This document shows, in pieces, positions 57,420-64,000 of a stretch of DNA of 64,000 nucleotides. The notes under the pieces were generated by a model, which was not told the DNA's origin, made no database searches, and saw only the letters and a program-made list of their open reading frames with translations. Position 1 is the stretch's first letter, and every line of letters starts with the position of its first letter. The position numbers were made by a program, and so were the translations under genes. Source of the DNA: Paenibacillus sp. SC116 (GTDB lineage: Bacteria > Bacillota > Bacilli > Paenibacillales > Paenibacillaceae); contig NZ_JANIOF010000001.1 in the NCBI RefSeq assembly GCF_024733555.1, positions 2,662,777 through 2,726,776 of the forward strand, in the 5' to 3' direction.

Positions 57420-57590
57420 AGTTCAAGTTCCATCTTACCGATACGCATTGTCCAACAAGTTGCCTCGTTGTTTTCTGCTATACCGTTTCGATGCAGATGG
57501 TACACCGGGAGGTCCCCGCCGAACAGGTTCGAACACCTCCACCTCGTCCACTTGCTGCTGCTGCCGTCCATAGCTGCAAGTGCTGGCGCT
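57420..57590 (-). ncRNA. glmS: glmS ribozyme/riboswitch
   Basis: The minus strand has the family core: the cleavage-site context A/GCGCCAG (cut between 57590 and 57589), AGTGGACGAGGTGGAGGTGTT, CGGCGGGGACCTCCCGG, then CATCGAAACGG and a P4-like stem, close to the B. subtilis ribozyme in order and spacing. It self-cleaves when glucosamine-6-phosphate binds and so lowers glmS mRNA. The 3' limit is approximate. About 340 nt lie between it and the glmS start, longer than in B. subtilis as I recall, and I see no gene in that stretch. Confidence 0.93.
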
Positions 57591-57629
57591 TGTATTACCT
57601 TATTAATTTACTACCCTGCCTTTCTTGTT

Positions 57630-57645
57630 TTGAATACGTATTCAA
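57630..57645. promoter_or_regulatory. 16-bp perfect palindrome upstream of the glmS ribozyme
   Basis: TTGAATACGTATTCAA is a perfect inverted repeat about 40 nt upstream of the ribozyme cleavage site, at the expected place of the glmS promoter. It looks like an operator for a dimeric regulator. I do not recognise the protein that would bind it. The rest of the gap up to the glmM terminator is AT-rich without a visible gene. Confidence 0.5.
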
Positions 57646-57836
57646 CCTATAGATCGCATTTCAAAGATAAAACGAACACGGCAATGTTCGACGTTATCCA
57701 TAACCTTTAGATTGAAGATGTTCTTAATTATATGCATTGCTGCACTCATTTGCAATATACGCTATGATATTTGTATATAATTACTACTTAATATGATTAT
57801 ACATACATATAATAACTAAATACCTTCAACATACAC

Positions 57837-57888
57837 AAAAAAACCGCTCCTCCCCGCTTCTGTTGCTTAGCGAGAAAGAACGATTTTT
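57837..57888 (-). terminator. glmM: glmM terminator, possibly bidirectional
   Basis: A 13-bp stem with several G-U pairs (minus strand CGTTCTTTCTCGC against GCGGGGAGGAGCG) is flanked by seven T on the minus strand and by six T on the plus strand. It lies about 180 nt past the glmM stop. Confidence 0.8.
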
Positions 57889-58063
57889 TATTTACAACTA
57901 ATTCACTTATTTAAGAACTCTCAAGCATCCTGCCTACCACAACCGGTAGAGTTCAAAAAATCTACTCGTTACAATCATAGCTTTAACCTAATGCCTGCAC
58001 GATGCCATTATTCTGTTTTATTGCTATCGCATTTGAAATAGCTATCGCTTCAGCTTTCACATA

Positions 58064-59404
58064 CTATTGAAGCTCACGCTCAACAACATCTGCAATACGC
58101 TTCACATAAGCTTCTACCAAGCCCTCTTCAGGCCCTTCCGCCATAACACGGATAAGAGACTCTGTCCCGGACGGACGTACCAATACACGGCCATTATCGC
58201 CAAGCTCAGCTTCAACAGCTGCTACTGCTTCTAGGATAGCAGCGTTGCCTTCATACTTGCTCTTATCCTGTACACGTACATTGACGAGCACTTGCGGATA
58301 TTTGCGCATAAGAGCCTTCGCCTCAGAAAGTTTCTTCCCGCTTCCTACAAGCGTATCGACAAGCTGAATCGCTGACAGCATACCGTCACCAGTAGTGATG
58401 TAATCAAGGAAAATAACGTGGCCGGACTGCTCTCCACCTAGGTTAAAAGAGCCACGACGCATTTCTTCCATTACGTAGCGGTCACCCACACCTGTTTTCG
58501 CCGTTTGCAAACCAAGCTTCTCTGCTGCCTTATAGAAGCCGATGTTGCTCATAACTGTCGATACGATTGTACCGTTGTTCAAACGCCCTTCACGGTTCAT
58601 AGCTTCGCCGCAGATGAGCAAAATAAAGTCGCCGTCAACTTCTTCACCTGTCTCATCGACAGCAATAAGACGATCCGCATCGCCATCAAAAGCCAATCCT
58701 AGATCCGCTTGTTGACGCAATACTTCTTCGCGCAGCTTCTCTGGATGTGTAGAGCCGCAATCCGCGTTAATGTTCAAGCCGTTAGGCTCACAAGCAATCG
58801 CGATTACTTCAGCGCCAAGATCACGGAAGATCTTCGGTGCTAGTTCGAACGCTGCACCATTCGCGCCATCCAATACGATGCGCTTGCCAGCGAAAGAGTT
58901 CTTAACTGTCGTTTTCAAGAAATCGACATACTTCCACTTCAATTCTGTATCTACAGAAATCGTGCCCAAGTCTGCGCCAATCGGGCGAGGAAGCTCGTCT
59001 ACAGCCGCATCCATAAGTGCTTCAATTTCGTTCTCTGTCTCATCAAGCAGCTTAAAGCCATCACGGCCAAAGAACTTAATTCCGTTATCTTCTACAGGAT
59101 TGTGAGAAGCAGAAATCATAACCCCTGCGTCAAATCCTAGTTCCTTCGTCAAATAAGCAACTGCAGGTGTCGATACGACACCTACTTGTACAACGTCTGC
59201 ACCAATCGAAAGCATTCCCGCAGTTAGAGACGCTTCAAGCATACGTCCTGATACGCGTGTATCCATTCCGATAAGCACACGTGGCTTCGATACTTCTTTC
59301 GTCAATACATATCCGCCGCAGCGTCCAATTTTATATGCCAATTCTGCTGTTAATTGTTGATTTGCTACTCCGCGGACACCGTCCGTACCAAAATATTTCC
59401 CCAT
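58064..59404 (-). CDS. glmM: Phosphoglucosamine mutase
   Basis: GlmM converts glucosamine-6-phosphate to glucosamine-1-phosphate, the step after GlmS. The 446-residue protein begins [16 protein letters not shown]. It has the phospho-serine loop [17 protein letters not shown], the metal loop [12 protein letters not shown], the sugar-binding [10 protein letters not shown] and the C-terminal phosphate loop [15 protein letters not shown]. The ATG at 59404 follows AAGGGA and fits the family; the open frame reaches further without alignment. It follows cdaR by 177 nt, in the conserved cdaA-cdaR-glmM order. Confidence 0.97.
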   Translation of the reverse strand: MGKYFGTDGVRGVANQQLTAELAYKIGRCGGYVLTKEVSKPRVLIGMDTRVSGRMLEASLTAGMLSIGADVVQVGVVSTPAVAYLTKELGFDAGVMISASHNPVEDNGIKFFGRDGFKLLDETENEIEALMDAAVDELPRPIGADLGTISVDTELKWKYVDFLKTTVKNSFAGKRIVLDGANGAAFELAPKIFRDLGAEVIAIACEPNGLNINADCGSTHPEKLREEVLRQQADLGLAFDGDADRLIAVDETGEEVDGDFILLICGEAMNREGRLNNGTIVSTVMSNIGFYKAAEKLGLQTAKTGVGDRYVMEEMRRGSFNLGGEQSGHVIFLDYITTGDGMLSAIQLVDTLVGSGKKLSEAKALMRKYPQVLVNVRVQDKSKYEGNAAILEAVAAVEAELGDNGRVLVRPSGTESLIRVMAEGPEEGLVEAYVKRIADVVERELQ

Positions 59405-59581
59405 TTTCGTCTCGTTCCCTTCGATTATATCCCATTGATTAATTTTATTTCTGTATACGCAAATATGTGTCATAGTGTTATCTGCAATCTGTTCTCTTTA
59501 TCTATGTTGCAAATGGTTTACAGGTATACACTAATAAGCATCCAATGAATAGCTTATATGGCTATTCATTATAAAATGTGA

Positions 59582-61033
59582 TCAGCTTGTCCCATCTGTA
59601 GCTGGAGCCTCTGGTGAATCCGTTCCCGCATTCGGACTTTCCGACGAACCATTCGTCCCGTCCTGCGGATCTGTTGTCGAATTCTCATTTGGCGTTGGAT
59701 CAGGAGTTTGCTGATCCACACCCGCATCTGTTTCTACTTCAGGCCCTGGGTTAGGTACAGGATTAGGTTTAGAATTCGTACCTGTACCTGTAGATGATCC
59801 CTTTTCCTGTATCGTAACCTTAGCTGTAAACTGCTCGGATTTTGCCAACTTAACGAACCGCGGCAAATTCACTTGAAGGGTAACTACATGATTACCCTGC
59901 GGCAGATCATTCACATTCGCTATTAATTGGATATCACTTGCTTGCATCGCATTGACAACAGCTGGCGAGCCTACAACCGTAATATCAAAAGACCTTGATG
60001 CTGGCTCTGTTATTGTCGTTACTAAACGATCATTGACACCTGTTAGCGTGATTGGGATATTTTTCAATGTCCTAACTTTCTCTTCCGATATTACGACATT
60101 TACCTGAATCTCGCTAGGTTCCATTTTCTCAATGTTTGGTGGCACAGTCAACTTTACACTTACGGTATACTGCCCGCTGGCCTTAATATCACCTAAATCG
60201 ATGACAGCCTGATCATAGAACTCAATTTTATCTAATTCTGCTTGCGGCCCATATAAGGTTACTTGATTCACACTAGGTGTCACTTGAGCAACGGATAAGC
60301 CTTCAGGCAATTGACCTTTAAAGTTTACTTGCAGCGGTACCGTTTTAAAAGGCTTTGTTATCGGCACTTCTACCTCTACGACAGAGGGAGTAATCACCGC
60401 ATCTTTAATTTCATTTCCCGCTCCATCGTAAGCAGTCAGCTTCACTTGCTGCTGCTTGACGGACTCACTAGCCTGAGCAATATTCACCATACCAATGACA
60501 GACTTCACCTCTGTCATACGTGATGTAGGCAGTGACACATGTACACGGTTAGATGGAGTTACAATTGGCGTGCCTGCTGTGTATCCTTCTTTAGGTATCC
60601 CCTCTGTTTTTATTACAACATCAACTTGTTTCGTTTGCACCTCTTCGAGGACAACCGTAACCATCGAAGGCTGCAAGCTATCTACTCTTACTCCATCTGG
60701 AAAATCATATCGTAACGGAATAATATGTTTGCCCGCTCCATAGCCAGTAACATCGACAACAACTTTATATTCTTCGGCAAGAGCTGCCGCAACAGCTGCT
60801 GTCTTGCCGCTTACTTTGACACTGACCGTATTTGGCGTTATTCCTTTAAGTACAAGATTGCTTGCCAAACCTTTCTCTTGCAGCTTCACCCCATCGATAA
60901 CACGCGTTTCCAAAAGAGGGTGTGTAACTTCATTTGCACTATCTTCATTATGGTGCACCACAGCAAACAACAGTACGCCCAAGACGAGCGCGATGATTTT
61001 GGCTGAGTTATTGTTCATTAACCATTTATCCAC
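59582..61033 (-). CDS. cdaR: YbbR-domain protein CdaR, regulator of CdaA
   Basis: A membrane-anchored extracytoplasmic protein: one N-terminal membrane helix (KIIALVLGVLLFAVV), about four YbbR repeats (for example VSVKVSGKTAAVAA, VTLYGPQAELDKIE, ITVVGSPAVVNAM), then a low-complexity tail of about 75 residues rich in Pro, Thr, Ser, Asn and Gly. CdaR binds CdaA and tunes c-di-AMP synthesis. The GTG at 61033, with GGAGAGG eight bases away, is preferred to the GTG three codons earlier; it overlaps the cdaA stop. The disordered tail is longer than in B. subtilis CdaR as I recall, and may reach into the wall. Confidence 0.93.
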   Translation of the reverse strand: MDKWLMNNNSAKIIALVLGVLLFAVVHHNEDSANEVTHPLLETRVIDGVKLQEKGLASNLVLKGITPNTVSVKVSGKTAAVAAALAEEYKVVVDVTGYGAGKHIIPLRYDFPDGVRVDSLQPSMVTVVLEEVQTKQVDVVIKTEGIPKEGYTAGTPIVTPSNRVHVSLPTSRMTEVKSVIGMVNIAQASESVKQQQVKLTAYDGAGNEIKDAVITPSVVEVEVPITKPFKTVPLQVNFKGQLPEGLSVAQVTPSVNQVTLYGPQAELDKIEFYDQAVIDLGDIKASGQYTVSVKLTVPPNIEKMEPSEIQVNVVISEEKVRTLKNIPITLTGVNDRLVTTITEPASRSFDITVVGSPAVVNAMQASDIQLIANVNDLPQGNHVVTLQVNLPRFVKLAKSEQFTAKVTIQEKGSSTGTGTNSKPNPVPNPGPEVETDAGVDQQTPDPTPNENSTTDPQDGTNGSSESPNAGTDSPEAPATDGTS

Positions 61034-61850
61034 GCTGATCACCTCTCCGCTTCCAGAACAAACGACGTTCCTTTTTCGTTTCCGGCTTCAGCTCTTCAAA
61101 TAGTTTCGAAATGAGCGATTCCTCTTTAATATCACGCACAACTTGACCGTTAATTGCCAATGATACCTGCCCTGTTTCCTCTGAAACGACGACAGATATT
61201 GCATCGCAGACTTCACTAATTCCAATAGCAGCACGATGCCTTGTACCAAGTTCTTTGCTAATGAACGGATTTTCTGACAATGGCAAATAACAAGCCGCCG
61301 CCGCGATATTGCTATTCTGAATAATGACAGCTCCATCATGAAGCGGTGTATTTGGACTGAAAATATTAATAAGCAGCTCAGAACTGATCCTCGAATCCAT
61401 CGGAATGCCTGACTCCACATACTCATTTAGTCCTGTGCTTCGTTCAAATACAATTAATGCCCCTATTTTTCGACGAGACATATAGTTAATGGCTTTAATC
61501 AGTTCTCCAATGACACGTCCTGTCTCATCTTCTTCCGTATTAGAGCGACCGCTAAAAAACTTCCCTCGACCAAGCTGCTCCAATGCACGACGCAATTCAG
61601 GCTGGAAAATGATAACAAGTGCCAACACCCCGAATGTGAACATCTGGTTCATTAGCCATTTCAGCGTATACAAATTAAGCCATGTACTAGCCGCCCATGT
61701 AACAACTAGCACAAATATGCCTTTAATCAGTTGTACTGCTCGTGTGCCTCTAATGAGCACCAGTAATTTATATATGATGTAACTCACGATTAAAATATCG
61801 AGTATATTCTTAATCGTATTCGTCCATTCAATTTCAGCAAAAAAATCCAT
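61026..61850 (-). CDS. cdaA: Diadenylate cyclase CdaA
   Basis: CdaA makes c-di-AMP from two ATP. The 274-residue protein has three N-terminal membrane helices (about 15-80) and a DAC domain with the catalytic DGA (PLHDGAVII) and RHR (LGTRHRAAIG) motifs. It is the housekeeping cyclase of Firmicutes and works with CdaR and GlmM, encoded next; GlmM inhibits CdaA in B. subtilis. The ATG follows a GGGGGT site. A terminator separates it from rsiW upstream, so it has its own promoter, which I could not place. Confidence 0.96.
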   Translation of the reverse strand: MDFFAEIEWTNTIKNILDILIVSYIIYKLLVLIRGTRAVQLIKGIFVLVVTWAASTWLNLYTLKWLMNQMFTFGVLALVIIFQPELRRALEQLGRGKFFSGRSNTEEDETGRVIGELIKAINYMSRRKIGALIVFERSTGLNEYVESGIPMDSRISSELLINIFSPNTPLHDGAVIIQNSNIAAAACYLPLSENPFISKELGTRHRAAIGISEVCDAISVVVSEETGQVSLAINGQVVRDIKEESLISKLFEELKPETKKERRLFWKRRGDQRG

Positions 61851-61966
61851 GAAGGTACCCCCGAGACCCTAATAAGATAATCCTTCTCTATTTAGCTTAA
61901 CTATATCCTTTTCTGCAACAGATTACAAAGTTCCTTCAAGAATATGTACATTTTCACCTTACATAT

Positions 61967-62002
61967 AAAAAAAACTCCCCCGCGGACATATGCACGGGAG
62001 AG
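61967..62002 (-). terminator. rsiW: Terminator of the sigW-rsiW operon
   Basis: A GC-rich stem (CTCTCCCGTGC against GCGGGGGAG, two mismatches; 61975-62002) is followed by eight T on the minus strand, 29 nt past the rsiW stop. Confidence 0.9.
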
Positions 62003-62030
62003 CTAGTTTATCGATCGAGATGTCGTCAGA

Positions 62031-62648
62031 CTACGGCGCTACTGCCGAACTGCCGAACAGGCTATTTATCTGGTACCAAATCCAATCAAATGCCTCATCA
62101 ATCTTTTGAACCGATCCTGAGATATGTGCCGTTGACGCTTGATATACCTGTCCGTCAACAACCGTTAGGTTACCTTTGACTTCGCCATGAACTTCCGCCT
62201 TGCCATTATGAATCGTCAAATCTCCATTAACAACTTGACCACTAGGCACAATGACTTTGTCATCTTGAATAATAATATTCATTTGATCGCCTTTGACTAC
62301 TAACTGCTTGTCAGCATTCCACATGCTTAACCAGCTCGTCGTCATAACGAGGAAGAAAACAGCTGCTACTGTGATGGCAGGATGACGTTTCACCCAAGCA
62401 ATCATTGGACTCTGCTTACGCTGCGGCCGTGGAATCGCAACCATAATCCGCTCAGTCAAATCTTCCGACGGCGGCTGCAAACGATGATTGAATCCGTAAA
62501 GCAGCCTTTCCGCTTCTTCTAACTGGCGGAAACGCTCACGGCAAGCCGGACATGCAAGCATATGCGCTTTTAGGTCCAAGGCACACTGTCGCTCCAAGTC
62601 TTCATCCAGTAAATCATGCATCAATGAGACGGCTTGTTTGCAATCCAT
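62031..62648 (-). CDS. rsiW: Anti-sigma-W factor RsiW-like
   Basis: A protein of about 205 residues beginning MDCKQAVSLMHDLLDEDL, with a zinc anti-sigma motif (HMLACPACRERF, the HxxxCxxC signature), a single membrane helix (ITVAAVFFLVMTTSWLSMW, about 100-118) and an outer domain with bactofilin-like repeats (VVNGDLTIHNGKAEVHGEVKGNLTVV). It should hold SigW inactive at the membrane until proteolysis under envelope stress. The ATG at 62648 follows AAAGGA; codons upstream in the open frame overlap a sigma-W-type promoter and are not coding. Confidence 0.92.
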   Translation of the reverse strand: MDCKQAVSLMHDLLDEDLERQCALDLKAHMLACPACRERFRQLEEAERLLYGFNHRLQPPSEDLTERIMVAIPRPQRKQSPMIAWVKRHPAITVAAVFFLVMTTSWLSMWNADKQLVVKGDQMNIIIQDDKVIVPSGQVVNGDLTIHNGKAEVHGEVKGNLTVVDGQVYQASTAHISGSVQKIDEAFDWIWYQINSLFGSSAVAP

Positions 62649-62745
62649 CTGAGCCAATCCTTTCTTAGGGTTCTTGAGAGAGTAAGCAGCTCTTGTCCGA
62701 TCATACGGATTAAACCCATTACTTAATGTTTTCGTAACAATATAC

Positions 62746-62773
62746 GATACGTTACGTTCCAAAAATCGTTTCA
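62746..62773 (-). promoter_or_regulatory. rsiW: Sigma-W-type promoter upstream of rsiW
   Basis: The minus strand has TGAAAC (62773-62768), a spacer of exactly 16 nt and CGTATC (62751-62746). This is the known B. subtilis sigma-W consensus (TGAAAC, 16-17 nt, CGTA). Transcription would begin near 62738, about 90 nt before the rsiW start. It would give SigW-dependent extra expression of its own anti-sigma factor. Confidence 0.8.
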
Positions 62774-62792
62774 AACTTTCTTAAGCTAGCTA

Positions 62793-63359
62793 TTAAATTT
62801 TCTTTTCCAATTTCTTTCTCAAAAATTCACGTCCACGATGCACACGGGTTTTGATCGTTGTAACCGGCATATCCATTACATCGCTAATCTCTTGCAGAGA
62901 CATGTCCTGCAAGTACCGTAGAATCATAACTGACTTGTATTTGGCCGGAAGCGTCTCTATCGCTTCATGTATCATTCTCTGCGTCTCACTGACAAGCAAA
63001 TACGTCTCTGGTGTACGATCATCACTTGGGATCATAGCATAACCATCTACACCGTCTTGATCCGTCATTTCCGCATCAAGCGAATAACTCGGCTTACGTT
63101 TACGCAGCCGGTCAATACAAAGGTTCGTCCCTATACGGTATATCCAAGTCGAGAATTTCTGATTCTCGTCATATCGTTCTAAGTTACGGTATACGCGCAG
63201 GAAAGTATCCTGCACAATATCTTCCGCTTCGTGTCGGTTACTCAACATACGGTATGCGAGGTGAAAGATTTTGTCTTTATACAGTTCGACAATTTCGGCA
63301 AACGCTCGTGTGTCTCCCGCCCGGGCTAACTTCGCGAGTCGTCTTTCTAACGTATCCAA
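62793..63359 (-). CDS. sigW: ECF RNA polymerase sigma factor SigW
   Basis: A 188-residue ECF sigma factor: region 2 (AFAEIVELYKDKIFHLAYRMLSNRHEAEDIVQDTFLRVYRNL, KFSTWIYRIGTNLCIDRLRKRKP) and region 4 (LPAKYKSVMILRYLQDMSLQEISDVMDMPVTTIKTRVHRGREFL), very close to B. subtilis SigW. It controls the response to cell-envelope antibiotics. The start is the TTG at 63359, with GGAGGG at normal spacing; it gives the family length. An open frame extends 60 codons further but shows no family similarity. Confidence 0.95.
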   Translation of the reverse strand: MDTLERRLAKLARAGDTRAFAEIVELYKDKIFHLAYRMLSNRHEAEDIVQDTFLRVYRNLERYDENQKFSTWIYRIGTNLCIDRLRKRKPSYSLDAEMTDQDGVDGYAMIPSDDRTPETYLLVSETQRMIHEAIETLPAKYKSVMILRYLQDMSLQEISDVMDMPVTTIKTRVHRGREFLRKKLEKKI

Positions 63360-63464
63360 CAGTGTCCCTCCGTCCTCACTACTCGTGTTGCTATATCGGT
63401 TAAAATCCTTATTAGGAATATGACGGAGCTTAAGGCATAAATCCCTGCAAAGTAACACAGGAAA

Positions 63465-63494
63465 GGCCGAGCCTTGCTGTAACAAGACTCGACC
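63465..63494 (-). terminator. ppc: Probable ppc terminator
   Basis: A 12-bp stem with G-U pairs (minus strand GGTCGAGTCTTG against CAAGGCTCGGCC) and a 6-nt loop lies in the gap between ppc and sigW; only TTTCC follows, so termination may be partial. Confidence 0.6.
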
Positions 63495-63575
63495 ACCGTA
63501 CCATTCCTTACCCATGGTTGCATGTATTTCTGCATACACTCTCGCATGGAAAGGTGAACCGAATTAGCTATAATA

Positions 63576-64000
63576 TTAACCTGTATTGCGAAGACCTGAT
63601 GCAATTCCGTTAATGGTGAGCAGCACTTCGCGCAGCAATAGCGGATCATCTTCACCAGATTCACGCAAAGCGCGTAATTCTGTCAATAATTCAACTTGCA
63701 TATAGCTGAGAGGATCAACATATGGGTTACGTAAGCGAATGGACTCCTGAATGACTGGCACATTGTCCAATATTTCGCGTTGCCCTGTAATCTCTAACAG
63801 CATTTTTGATGTTAACTTATATTCCTCTTCCACCAATGCAAAAATACGCTCGCGTATACTATCGTCTGTAATCATGCTCGCATATCCCTTTGCGATAAGT
63901 AGGTCAGCTTTAGCCAGTGCCATCTGAAGGTTATCGATCATGGACGCGAAGAACGGATAGTTCTCATACATATTACGCATTGTAGCCATATTTTCTGGAT
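63576..64000 (-). CDS. ppc: Phosphoenolpyruvate carboxylase (C-terminal part, cut by the right edge)
   Basis: The last ~140 residues of PEP carboxylase are present: MYENYPFFASMIDNLQMALAKADL, then the family-specific end LRNPYVDPLSYMQVELL and LTINGIASGLRNTG, whose final residues help bind substrate and effectors. It makes oxaloacetate from PEP and bicarbonate. The rest of the gene lies beyond the window. It is in the same orientation as sigW but separated by a hairpin. Confidence 0.95.
   Translation of the reverse strand, partial: PENMATMRNMYENYPFFASMIDNLQMALAKADLLIAKGYASMITDDSIRERIFALVEEEYKLTSKMLLEITGQREILDNVPVIQESIRLRNPYVDPLSYMQVELLTELRALRESGEDDPLLLREVLLTINGIASGLRNTG

Noticed and set aside
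1..64000. CRISPR arrays, tRNA/rRNA genes, insertion-sequence transposases
   Set aside because: None were recognised on reading both strands; the only repeats are the diverged pair at 44.7 and 54.9 kb and small stem-loops.

Overview
The window looks like a chromosomal segment of a Paenibacillus-type Firmicute. The right end holds a conserved block on the minus strand (ppc, sigW, rsiW, cdaA, cdaR, glmM, glmS with a glmS ribozyme). This is the Bacillus/Paenibacillus arrangement of the sigma-W, c-di-AMP and UDP-GlcNAc genes. Starts often use GTG or TTG behind strong AGGAGG-type ribosome sites. Almost everything is on the minus strand; the one clear exception is a glycosyltransferase at 24.5 kb.

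Region 1 (1-25.9 kb) is the front half of a hybrid NRPS / trans-AT PKS cluster that continues off the left edge. In transcription order it has: a C-A-PCP-E module whose A-domain code reads as Asn; a macrolide-type glycosyltransferase; a fused periplasmic serine peptidase and cyclic-peptide ABC exporter; a second NRPS module opening with a D-accepting C domain; a stand-alone acyltransferase; a KS-KR-ACP protein; a KS-ACP protein ending in a BtrH-like acyltransferase domain; and a free ACP cut by the window edge. asnA and a second glycosyltransferase lie just upstream. The layout matches the N-acyl-D-Asn prodrug strategy known from zwittermicin, paenilamicin, xenocoumacin and colibactin: the toxin is built behind an acyl-D-Asn cap and uncapped by the membrane peptidase on export.

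Region 2 (26-29.8 kb) is a LytS/LytTR two-component pair (YpdA/YpdB-like) followed by its likely target, a YhjX-like transporter. A two-copy YpdB-type binding site with the expected 11-bp gap sits between them.

Region 3 (30.2-55 kb) is an AT-rich defence island. It holds a complete type 1 BREX operon (small leader gene, brxA, brxB, brxC, pglX, pglZ, brxL) and a Wadjet type II operon (jetA, jetB, jetC). The expected fourth Wadjet gene, the TOPRIM nuclease jetD, is not there. In its place is a 706-residue protein whose first ~250 residues resemble the N-terminal domain of type II JetD, but whose C-terminal part is an apparently active Ser/Thr protein kinase. A Wadjet loop extruder with a kinase in place of a nuclease is the most striking observation here. 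Decayed XRE-regulator fragments mark all three borders of the island. A diverged copy of the region beyond the glmS terminator separates BREX from the Wadjet locus.

Region 4 (55-64 kb) is the housekeeping block. It includes a glmS ribozyme about 340 nt upstream of the glmS start, and a textbook sigma-W-type promoter between sigW and rsiW.
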